Assembly: GCA_900553675.1 (NCBI GenBank)
Contig: USEH01000083.1
Coordinates: 1-9,386, forward strand
Direction of reading: 5' to 3'
Length of the DNA: 9,386 nucleotides
Source of the DNA: an uncultured Ruminococcus sp.
GTDB taxonomy: Bacteria > Bacillota > Clostridia > Oscillospirales > Ruminococcaceae
A program made the position numbers and the translations under genes. Within the stretch, counting starts at the first letter, position 1. Every line of letters begins with the position of its first letter. The notes below the pieces were generated by a model. That model searched no databases and was not told where the DNA came from. It was given only the letters and a program-made list of their open reading frames with translations. Positions 1-6,394 of the stretch are shown one piece after another.

Positions 1-17
1 ATACCACAGATTGTTGG

Positions 18-44
18 AAAAAGCCAGCGAGTTGCTGGCTTTTT
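18..44. terminator. Symmetric hairpin terminator at the left edge
   Basis: A perfect 11-bp inverted repeat (AAAAAGCCAGC at 18-28, GCTGGCTTTTT at 34-44) closes a 5-nt loop. A/T runs form the base of the stem, so the transcript of either strand ends in a G/C stem followed by five U. It lies about 55 nt past the stop of the GGDEF-EAL gene. It can therefore end that minus-strand transcript and also a plus-strand transcript entering from the left. Confidence 0.75.
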
Positions 45-56
45 CGACGGGCTGAA

Positions 57-86
57 CGGAGATGGCTTCTGCCATCTCCGCTTTTT
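57..86 (+). terminator. Plus-strand hairpin terminator
   Basis: A perfect 10-bp stem (CGGAGATGGC at 57-66, GCCATCTCCG at 71-80) with a TTCT loop is followed on the plus strand by CTTTTT (81-86). On the minus strand no T-run follows the stem, so the intrinsic-terminator geometry is right only for plus-strand transcription. No plus-strand gene is visible in the window, so this hints at a convergent gene ending just left of position 1. It could also act as a 3'-end stabilising hairpin for the GGDEF-EAL mRNA. Confidence 0.65.
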
Positions 87-99
87 AATATGCATTATT

Positions 100-3000
100 T
101 TATTGTGCATTGAAATTTTTGATGATATCCAAAGCAGTCTTACTGATATTGTCGGGAATGGCGGCGGGGCGTGCAAGTATATAGCCCTGCAAAAGGTCAA
201 CCCCAAGATCTAAAACCTTGGTAAGCTCAGACGGAGTTTCAATTCCCTCTGCTATTATAAACATATCCCTGTCGTGGGCATAGTCTACTATGTTTGAAAC
301 TATCCTCTGCTTATCAATGTCGGTATCGATATCGCGGATTATGGATATATCCACCTTTATGAACTTAGGAGAAAGCTCCAGAAGATTAAGCTCTCCATTG
401 TAGCCGCTGCCGTAATCGTCCAGCGCAAAGAGACAGTTTTCGCCGGCAAGTGCCTTCTTCTTTTCCATGATTTCGGAATCGAGATCTTCAAACTCGGTTA
501 TTTCGGTTACAATACTATCCTTAAAGCAGAAGTATTCATAATTGAATTTATCCTGAGCGCGTTTGGACATAATCTGACTGGCAAAGGAATTTACAAACAG
601 ATAGGCTTTCTCGTCAATCTTATTCATCGCCAGCAGCTCTTTATAGCGCTGCAGTGCCTTAAGCCATGTCAAGTCCTCGATATCCTGAAGGCGCTTTTCC
701 TCCCTTGCTATTTCCAGAATATTGGCAGGGCTTCTGAGCGTGGGCAGGTCAGAACGCATAAGCGACTCATACGCCGCAACGCTGCCGTCCTTACTGCTGA
801 AAATGGGCTGGAAGTGGTAAATAAGCCTTTCCTCCATGATGAGCTTAAAGAAGTCCTGACGCGAATTAAGCATAAAGCTTTCACGATTATAGACATCCAT
901 ATCAAAGTTTTCAACTTTGCCCTTGCGTCCGTTCTTTGCCTTATACATTGCAAAGTCTGCATACTTCATAAGCTGCCAGAAGTCAGACGAATCTCCGGGA
1001 TACCAGGCAACGCCGCCGGAGGCGGATATCAGTGTCGTTTCACCGGTCGGAAGCTCAAAGATGTTGGTTTTAATATCAGCAGAGAACTTGTTGACGGCTT
1101 TTTTTAAGCTGTCAAGCTCCTTATATCCGTAAAACAGGATAAAGAACTCGTCGCCCGAAACTCTTGAGCAAATAGCTCCGGCAGGAGCGTGTTCCGCAAA
1201 GCTTGCCGCCGCCTGATGAATATACTTATCGCCGTAATCATGACCATAATGGTCGTTTATGGTTTTAAGGTTATCCAGATCAAGCATCATAAGAGCGGCA
1301 TAGCACATTTTCTCCTTATCGGCAAACAGCTCTTCGGCGCGGTCGTAAAACGCTCTTCGGCTGATTAAGCCTGTAAGCATATCGTAATCGCGTTCGTGCT
1401 GAATCATGAATCTTTCCAAAGTTGCCATAGTAACGTCCTCAGCGACGCCGACAAGTCTGGTTTCGGTATCGGTGACGTTTATTCTTATGTATCTTACAGC
1501 GCCTGGAACCGGCTCAACCTTATAAAGCACGCTTCCGTCAGGCTCGTTTAGTCCGGTGAGCGACGACTTAAGCTCGGAATTTAATTTCAAAAACTGCCCA
1601 ACGGTTATATCATCAGCATTAACGTCATTCATGCCGAGCATTTTGAAATAATTATCGGTAACATAAACCGTGTTGATATCCTTTCGGATTTCAAAGCCAC
1701 CCAGCTCTACACTTGCAAGCTGGATTATCTGCAAAAACCTTGTTGAGGTGCCGACAACCTCCTGGCAGAGATATTTGAAATCGTTTGCAAAGCGGTCGAG
1801 CTCCTTTATGCCGGTAACAGAAAGGCTGGGGATTCCGCTTACCTTTCTTGCCTCGGAAATCTCACCGGACAGCCTTTTTATGGGGGCGGAGAATCTGCGG
1901 CTTATGATAATGCTTCCTATAATTCCCGCTATGAACATGAATATAACGTCTAAAATAAGAAGACTTACCATATGGTTGGAGAACTGATATATATTTTTAG
2001 CCGGCACAGCGCCGAGTATCGCCCAGTAATCGTTTTCAAACGGCGAATTATTGCTGTAAAGATAGATAGGAACAGCGGAGGCAAAATACGAATTGCCTTT
2101 ATATTTAAAGGAATATCCGTCGTTGGCGCGGGAAAGGCTTAAAGAAACCTCCTTGCTCTTTGAAAACTGTTCGCCGTTCCACAAAATCGGAGTTACTATT
2201 TTCAAAGAGTTTACGCTGGATTTCTGTTTAATAACAAAATATGTACCAACGTTATCATCGTAAAGCTCGGTATACGGAAGCAGCGACAGCAAATAATCAT
2301 CCGCTATATCTATACCTAAAACACCGTAAATAGTACCGTCGCTCAGAACAAGCGGTATGGAATAGGTTATTGCGGTGATATCGGAATCCACAAGAAGATG
2401 TGCTGAGCCGCCCCAGTAACCGTAATCGCAGGCATCATTAACTCCGCCCGACTTAAACGCTGCCTTGATAGGTTCGGTAAAATATGCAAAGTTTTCTGGA
2501 GTATCCTTATCCTCAGTGAATGTGAACTGAGGCTTCCAGCAGCTGTCGGTGGATATATTGAGTCCCTGAACAACCTGAACCGACGCTCTGCACAGAAGAA
2601 GATCTTCATATCTTTCGGAAGGAGTAGAGGTAGGATCCATATCGCGGATGTATATGCCCGTTCGGTTGGGAATCGTCTTCATTTTGGGGATATCGTTTAT
2701 ATTGGTAGTGTTGAAAACAACGTATATTCCCGAAAGACGCTTTGAATACAGCGTTGAAATCAGATCATCGACAATATCCATAACAAGCGGTGTGCTGACA
2801 TTGGAATTGCTTTGAAGCTCTTCAATATTTATTGTACCATCGCCTATCATGCTTTCAGCCTTGGAGTTAATCGTGGATGCAAGCACATCAAGATCGGACC
2901 AGTTATACAGTGCCGAGCTGAAATAGTTTGCCCTGTTCTGAAGCTGTTTTAATATAAGATCCTCCGAGTTTCGGTTAAGGCGCTGCAAAACGTTGGTTCC

Positions 3001-3141
3001 GGCTAACACTGATATAAGCAGAATTACCTCAACAATTACCAGTATTATCATCGGAACAATTATAGTCCTGAAAACCGACTGCGGCTTTGAGGGCGAAGCA
3101 TAATTCAGCTTATGCAGGATTTTTTCCATTAAAGACTGCAT
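100..3141 (-). CDS. Membrane GGDEF-EAL c-di-GMP enzyme with Cache-like sensor
   Basis: A 1013-residue receptor predicted to make and/or degrade cyclic di-GMP at the membrane. Residues are numbered from the ATG at 3141. TM1 is about 26-48; an extracytoplasmic region of about 340 residues ends in a Cache-like stretch (SIPLVLSDGTIYGVLGIDIA, about 261-280); TM2 is about 390-414, followed by a short HAMP-like segment. A PAS-like domain spans about 467-574. The GGDEF domain (about 582-746) keeps DLDNLKTIND and GHDYGD, but its active loop reads SGDEF (662-666) and no RxxD inhibitory site precedes it. The EAL domain (about 772-1002) keeps the expected catalytic set: Q778, E792 of ESLMR, N851, E880/E883 of EITE, DD 908-909, K929, E965 and Q985. 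The phosphodiesterase therefore looks intact, and the cyclase is plausible but variant. The ATG at 3141 is preferred because a GTG at 3153 lies inside the ribosome site. The gene follows the SBP gene with no clear promoter of its own. Net activity cannot be read from sequence. Confidence 0.93.
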   Translation of the reverse strand: MQSLMEKILHKLNYASPSKPQSVFRTIIVPMIILVIVEVILLISVLAGTNVLQRLNRNSEDLILKQLQNRANYFSSALYNWSDLDVLASTINSKAESMIGDGTINIEELQSNSNVSTPLVMDIVDDLISTLYSKRLSGIYVVFNTTNINDIPKMKTIPNRTGIYIRDMDPTSTPSERYEDLLLCRASVQVVQGLNISTDSCWKPQFTFTEDKDTPENFAYFTEPIKAAFKSGGVNDACDYGYWGGSAHLLVDSDITAITYSIPLVLSDGTIYGVLGIDIADDYLLSLLPYTELYDDNVGTYFVIKQKSSVNSLKIVTPILWNGEQFSKSKEVSLSLSRANDGYSFKYKGNSYFASAVPIYLYSNNSPFENDYWAILGAVPAKNIYQFSNHMVSLLILDVIFMFIAGIIGSIIISRRFSAPIKRLSGEISEARKVSGIPSLSVTGIKELDRFANDFKYLCQEVVGTSTRFLQIIQLASVELGGFEIRKDINTVYVTDNYFKMLGMNDVNADDITVGQFLKLNSELKSSLTGLNEPDGSVLYKVEPVPGAVRYIRINVTDTETRLVGVAEDVTMATLERFMIQHERDYDMLTGLISRRAFYDRAEELFADKEKMCYAALMMLDLDNLKTINDHYGHDYGDKYIHQAAASFAEHAPAGAICSRVSGDEFFILFYGYKELDSLKKAVNKFSADIKTNIFELPTGETTLISASGGVAWYPGDSSDFWQLMKYADFAMYKAKNGRKGKVENFDMDVYNRESFMLNSRQDFFKLIMEERLIYHFQPIFSSKDGSVAAYESLMRSDLPTLRSPANILEIAREEKRLQDIEDLTWLKALQRYKELLAMNKIDEKAYLFVNSFASQIMSKRAQDKFNYEYFCFKDSIVTEITEFEDLDSEIMEKKKALAGENCLFALDDYGSGYNGELNLLELSPKFIKVDISIIRDIDTDIDKQRIVSNIVDYAHDRDMFIIAEGIETPSELTKVLDLGVDLLQGYILARPAAIPDNISKTALDIIKNFNAQ

Positions 3142-3150
3142 AAGCAGCCC

Positions 3151-3160
3151 CACCTCCTTT
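3151..3160 (-). promoter_or_regulatory. Ribosome binding site of the GGDEF-EAL gene
   Basis: The minus strand reads AAAGGAGGTG, a near-perfect anti-16S match, about 9-11 nt before the ATG at 3141. It overlaps an in-frame GTG at 3153-3151, which rules that GTG out as the start. The inverted repeat at 3165-3195 ends only 4 nt upstream, so a structure there could influence ribosome access. Confidence 0.8.
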
Positions 3161-3164
3161 ATGT

Positions 3165-3195
3165 AATCATGATGTAAAAAACTGTTTTCATGATT
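3165..3195. repeat. Inverted repeat AATCATGA/TCATGATT before the receptor gene
   Basis: AATCATGA (3165-3172) and its exact reverse complement TCATGATT (3188-3195) flank a 15-nt spacer containing A- and T-runs. Each arm holds the self-palindrome TCATGA, so the two arms are both direct and inverted copies. As RNA it would form an 8-bp hairpin just before the ribosome site of the GGDEF-EAL gene. As DNA it could be a paired site for a dimeric regulator. No T-run follows on the minus strand, so it is not a standard terminator. Function unknown. Confidence 0.5.
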
Positions 3196-3217
3196 TAATC
3201 CGTCAAGCGACGATTAA
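3195..3217 (-). other. Intercistronic hairpin after the SBP stop codon
   Basis: On the minus strand TTAATCGTC and GACGgATTAA can pair as 9 bp with a single bulge (base 3200) around a GCTT loop. It begins 10 nt after the SBP stop codon. There is no U-tract, so full termination is unlikely. Stable hairpins in this position commonly protect the 3' end of an upstream cistron or give partial read-through, which would let a binding protein be made in excess over its membrane partner. Confidence 0.5.
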
Positions 3218-3227
3218 GATTATGTCC

Positions 3228-4664
3228 TTATTTACCCTCAAACTCTTTAAGAGCCGCTAAAACCTGATTATACCATGCTTCAAAGTATTCGTCTGAAACG
3301 AAATCCTTAACAGCCTGTTCAAGCGTTTCGCCCGCAGCCAGACGCTTTTTAACAACGGCGCAGTCGGCGGCAGCGATGTCGCTCATTGAATATTCTAAAA
3401 TCTTCCTTGCCTCGCTTCCGTGGTCAAAAGCCTTCAGAGTATAAAGCGTGTATGAACTTACCGTTGTAATAGCGGAATAAAGAACATCTTTGATTGTGCG
3501 TGAAAGCTGAGGCACCTGCTCTGAAATCACATCAATATTGTTGGCATCCTTTCTCACCGGAAGATAGCCTGAACCTATGGAAAAGGCTATATTCTGCTCG
3601 TTTGAAGTGAACCACTTTAAAAATTCTACAGAAGCGCGGATTTCCTGCTCGCTGGTATTTGTAACTACCATTCCTGCTCCCTGCTGAACAGCATAGCCCA
3701 GGCTGTCTTCAAACTGAGGGCACTCAAACACCTTCATTTCAATCGGCTTTTCCTCATTATCTCCTAAAACAACCTTATCAGGGAAGAAGGTCGCGCCGGA
3801 TGACGAGCCTACAAACGCAAGAATATTGCCGGTTTTAACATCGTCGCTGCGGAATCTTCCGGAAGATGCGAAATAGCCCTTTACATAGGGAACATAGTAG
3901 TTATCCCAAAGCTTTCTTATGGTGGGCTTATCAAAGTCGAGCGTCATAACGCCGTCTTTAACCGAAAAAATCTCATGCCCAAGCTGCATTGAGCCTATTA
4001 TCATATAGTTAGCCATAGCGTCTCTGCCGTAGAGCGCCTTGCCGTCGTTCGGAACGTCGGGCGTAAGGCTGTCTGTCCACTCGTAGTACTTTTGTGAGAC
4101 GGCTGTAAGACCTTCTATCGTGGAGAAATCGCTGTATTTTGCGCCGGTTGCATCGGAAAAGGTTTTCCAATCGGTTTTATTCAGCAGGAAAAGCTCGGTA
4201 GACTTGGCACAGGGGAATATCTTTATACTGTCTTCCGCACCGAATCTTCCCTCGTCAACATAGCCTTCAACATATTTGTCCAGCTCTTCATCGGTAAAAT
4301 ACTCGGAAAGATTCGCAACAAGTCCGAGCTGATCTATAGCATATGCAGTATCGACATATGCCGCAAAGATATTCGGAATTTTATCGGCGCCTACCTTATT
4401 CTGAGCAGACTCAAGAACGTTGGTTTCAAGATCGGTTACCGAGCCCTGGCTATAGCTTTCAACCGTAATTCTTTTTTCGTGCCCCACGGTATTATTGAAC
4501 TCTTCAACTAAAGCGTTGAAGGCGGTCAGCTGGGCGCCGTTATAATAGGTCCACACGCTTATCGTAACCGGACCATTCTCAGATTTTTTCCAGTTGTTTT
4601 CGGCAGCAGAACAGCCTGAAAGCAGGATTACCGCCGCGGTAAGTATTGCAGATAATCTTTTCAT
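3228..4664 (-). CDS. Extracellular solute-binding lipoprotein, family 1 (sugar-type)
   Basis: A 478-residue membrane-anchored solute-binding protein that should capture a small extracellular ligand, most likely a sugar or oligosaccharide by family. The N-terminus (Lys-Arg, then a hydrophobic stretch) ends in the lipobox LLSGC with Cys18 as the predicted lipidated residue. The mature part starts with a typical first strand (VTISVWTYYNG, about 33-43). Near the C-terminus it has the FLKWFTSNEQNIAF...GYLPVRKDA pattern (about 348-373) seen in SBP_bac_1-type proteins. The length is somewhat above the usual 400-450 residues. The ATG at 4664 is chosen because it directly starts the signal peptide and has an AAAGGGG ribosome site 8 nt upstream; an in-frame extension to 4730 would put about 22 polar residues before the signal. 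No permease or ATPase gene lies nearby. The next gene encodes a membrane GGDEF-EAL protein, so a sensory role is as likely as transport. The ligand cannot be told from sequence. Confidence 0.92.
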   Translation of the reverse strand: MKRLSAILTAAVILLSGCSAAENNWKKSENGPVTISVWTYYNGAQLTAFNALVEEFNNTVGHEKRITVESYSQGSVTDLETNVLESAQNKVGADKIPNIFAAYVDTAYAIDQLGLVANLSEYFTDEELDKYVEGYVDEGRFGAEDSIKIFPCAKSTELFLLNKTDWKTFSDATGAKYSDFSTIEGLTAVSQKYYEWTDSLTPDVPNDGKALYGRDAMANYMIIGSMQLGHEIFSVKDGVMTLDFDKPTIRKLWDNYYVPYVKGYFASSGRFRSDDVKTGNILAFVGSSSGATFFPDKVVLGDNEEKPIEMKVFECPQFEDSLGYAVQQGAGMVVTNTSEQEIRASVEFLKWFTSNEQNIAFSIGSGYLPVRKDANNIDVISEQVPQLSRTIKDVLYSAITTVSSYTLYTLKAFDHGSEARKILEYSMSDIAAADCAVVKKRLAAGETLEQAVKDFVSDEYFEAWYNQVLAALKEFEGK

Positions 4665-4672
4665 ATTGTTTT

Positions 4673-4679
4673 CCCCTTT
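4673..4679 (-). promoter_or_regulatory. Ribosome binding site of the SBP gene
   Basis: AAAGGGG on the minus strand lies 8 nt before the ATG at 4664. It decides the start over the in-frame codon at 4730. Confidence 0.75.
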
Positions 4680-4720
4680 GGATATAAGTGTATGCATATT
4701 ACTACACAATATCTTTTTAA

Positions 4721-4749
4721 AGTATATCACAAATACTAAAAAAATGCAA
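4721..4749 (-). promoter_or_regulatory. Probable sigma-A promoter of the SBP/GGDEF-EAL unit
   Basis: On the minus strand a -35-like TTGCAT (4749-4744) is separated by exactly 17 nt from TATACT (4726-4721). The -10 is preceded by TGA, giving an extended -10 (TGnTATACT). The -35 matches consensus only at TTG, but the extended -10 can compensate. The start would be near 4714, giving a leader of about 50 nt. It lies between the upstream terminator and the SBP gene, as expected. The AT-rich stretch 4772-4786 also holds a TATAAT but lacks a spaced -35. Confidence 0.55.
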
Positions 4750-4823
4750 TATGTTTCTGCGTACTTTTGTCATTATATACAATAATATCTCATTTGGCTG
4801 TATGCTATGCTTTTTTTGCCAAT

Positions 4824-4856
4824 AAAAAATGCGCAGAGACGGTGTTTCTCTGCGCA
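4824..4856 (-). terminator. Intrinsic terminator after the mutase gene
   Basis: A perfect 10-bp G/C-rich stem (TGCGCAGAGA at 4830-4839, TCTCTGCGCA at 4847-4856) with a 7-nt loop is followed on the minus strand by six T (4829-4824). It starts 11 nt after the mutase stop codon. It separates the GH95/mutase unit from the SBP/receptor unit. Confidence 0.92.
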
Positions 4857-4867
4857 AAAAACTTTAT

Positions 4868-6373
4868 TTACTTGGAATATTCAACAAGCTTTGAAGAATC
4901 AAGCTTATCGTAATCTGAGATAAAGCCTGCAAGCTCGGCGGCAATAGCCTTAACTCCTCCAACGCTGTCCGACTCGATGTTGAGCGGCATAAGCGGCTCG
5001 TGAAGGGATAAGCGAAGCAGGAACCATCCGTCGCCGTGCTCCTTGTCTAAATTTACCCTTACGCCCTCGTAGTTGCTGGCTTCCAGGCTCCAGCCCGTGC
5101 GGGATGCGGCATAGGTCTTCAGATCCTCGATAATTGCGTTGCCGTAGGGCTTGAAATCCTCCAAGGCTATGTTCATTCTGAATTCCATGCTTTCGGTGGG
5201 TTCTTTCAGCGTCTCAATAAGCGAATGAAGAGTGTAGCCCATCTTCACCGCACGCGAAAGCTCGATAATAAGCCTTGTGACTATATACGCGCCGTCGTCG
5301 AGGAAGTAGTTATCCTTGAAAGCGCCGTGACCGGATGTTTCTATTGCAAGCTGGCTGTCTGTGCCCTCGTTGTTGAGCCTGATGGACTCGTTGATGACGT
5401 TGCGGTATCCCCTCTTGAAGCGGTGATGCACCCCGCCCTTTTCCTTTATGAACGCCGCTAAACCGGAGCTTGTTACAGAGTCGGTTACAATTGTGGTTCC
5501 GGGGTGGTCGCGCAGGAGCATCGCCGAAAGCATTGCAATAAGGCGGTTGCGGTTAAGCTCGGAGCCGTCGGACAAAACGGCACCCGCACGGTCTACGTCG
5601 GTGTCAAAGATAATTCCCAAATCAGCCTTTGATTCCTTTACAGCCTCGGTTATGCTTGCCATTGCCTCCTTGTTTTCGGGATTGGGAATGTGGTTGGGAA
5701 AGCTGCCGTCCGGCTCTAAATATCTCGAGCCCGTGATATCAGCTCCGAGCGGAACCAGCACCTTTTCGGCGTAGAAGCCGCCCGCTCCGTTTCCGGCATC
5801 AACAACAATTCTAAGACCTTCAAGAGGCTTATCCGAGCCGCAGGAGGTGCGTATCATATCGGCAAGACGCTTTGAGTATACGCTCATAAACTCGCCCTTT
5901 TCTATTTTGCCGACAGGAAGACCTGTATGCTCGTCGCTCTCGGCAAACGCTATCATATCCTTAATGTCGGAGGCTTCAACGCCGCCGTCCGGTGTGAAGA
6001 ACTTGTAGCCGTTGCGGTTATAGGGCAGGTGCGAAGCGGTTACCATGACCGCACCGTCGAACATATAGCCCTCGGTTTTGGTTATCATGAACATGGCAGG
6101 GGTACTTGTCAAGCCCATATCGGTGACGTTTATGCCCTCGGCGGCAAGCTCACTTGCCATCCATCCCAAAAGCTTTTCGCCCGAAAGGCGGGAATCTCTG
6201 CCCAGCGCAACTCTCAAATCGCTCTTTCTTGCTCTTTTAATCAGCCAGAGCGCAAAGCCGCGCGCGATATCACGGCAAGCCTGCTCGGTCAGGTTGACCT
6301 CCTGCCCCGGTACGCCTTCTATTGCTATGCCCCTTACATCGCTTTCATTTCTCAGCTTTGAATAGTTTTTCAT
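4868..6373 (-). CDS. Phosphomannomutase/phosphoglucomutase-like phosphohexomutase
   Basis: A 501-residue cytoplasmic enzyme of the alpha-D-phosphohexomutase superfamily, which interconverts hexose 1- and 6-phosphates through a phosphoserine. Visible motifs: the phosphoserine loop TASHLPYNRNGYKF with Ser114; the Mg-binding loop DTDVDR (257-262) with Asp 257, 259 and 261; and the sugar-binding loop ETSGHGAF (345-352). The C-terminal phosphate-binding loop is not the classical RPSGTEP but RLSLHEP (454-460) followed by LMPLNIES. I recall this form from a PMM-like subgroup that includes plant plastid homologues; glucose versus mannose preference is not readable. The ATG at 6373 is preferred, with GGAGGA 7 nt upstream; a TTG at 6388 overlaps that ribosome site. 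It starts 21 nt after the GH95 stop with no promoter between, so the two are almost certainly co-transcribed. It may supply hexose 1-phosphate for nucleotide sugars or feed released sugar into glycolysis. Confidence 0.9.
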   Translation of the reverse strand: MKNYSKLRNESDVRGIAIEGVPGQEVNLTEQACRDIARGFALWLIKRARKSDLRVALGRDSRLSGEKLLGWMASELAAEGINVTDMGLTSTPAMFMITKTEGYMFDGAVMVTASHLPYNRNGYKFFTPDGGVEASDIKDMIAFAESDEHTGLPVGKIEKGEFMSVYSKRLADMIRTSCGSDKPLEGLRIVVDAGNGAGGFYAEKVLVPLGADITGSRYLEPDGSFPNHIPNPENKEAMASITEAVKESKADLGIIFDTDVDRAGAVLSDGSELNRNRLIAMLSAMLLRDHPGTTIVTDSVTSSGLAAFIKEKGGVHHRFKRGYRNVINESIRLNNEGTDSQLAIETSGHGAFKDNYFLDDGAYIVTRLIIELSRAVKMGYTLHSLIETLKEPTESMEFRMNIALEDFKPYGNAIIEDLKTYAASRTGWSLEASNYEGVRVNLDKEHGDGWFLLRLSLHEPLMPLNIESDSVGGVKAIAAELAGFISDYDKLDSSKLVEYSK

Positions 6374-6380
6374 ACAATGT

Positions 6381-6386
6381 TCCTCC
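6381..6386 (-). promoter_or_regulatory. Ribosome binding site of the mutase gene
   Basis: GGAGGA on the minus strand, 7 nt before the ATG at 6373. The alternative in-frame TTG start at 6388 overlaps this site and is therefore unlikely. The site lies in the 21-nt gap after the GH95 stop. Confidence 0.8.
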
Positions 6387-6394
6387 AATTTATG

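Noticed and set aside
3142..3153. GTG start at 3153 for the GGDEF-EAL gene
   Set aside because: The codon lies within the ribosome site AAAGGAGGTG; the ATG at 3141 has workable spacing.
3178..3206. Separate promoter for the GGDEF-EAL gene from TTGACG at 3206-3201
   Set aside because: A good -35-like hexamer exists, but the hexamer 17 nt downstream is AGTTTT and neighbouring spacings give no -10; the hexamer is better explained as part of the hairpin stem.
4665..4730. Extended N-terminus of the SBP starting at 4730
   Set aside because: It would put a polar leader before the lipoprotein signal and bypass the AAAGGGG site; the predicted transcription start near 4714 is also downstream of it.
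4772..4786. ATTAT-N5-ATAAT inverted repeat upstream of the SBP promoter
   Set aside because: Short and made only of A/T in AT-rich intergenic DNA; no support as an operator.
5448..6361. Plus-strand open frames opposite the mutase
   Set aside because: They are antisense to conserved mutase motifs and show low-complexity, composition-driven translations typical of shadow frames.
6374..6388. TTG start at 6388 for the mutase
   Set aside because: It overlaps the GGAGGA ribosome site that serves the ATG at 6373.
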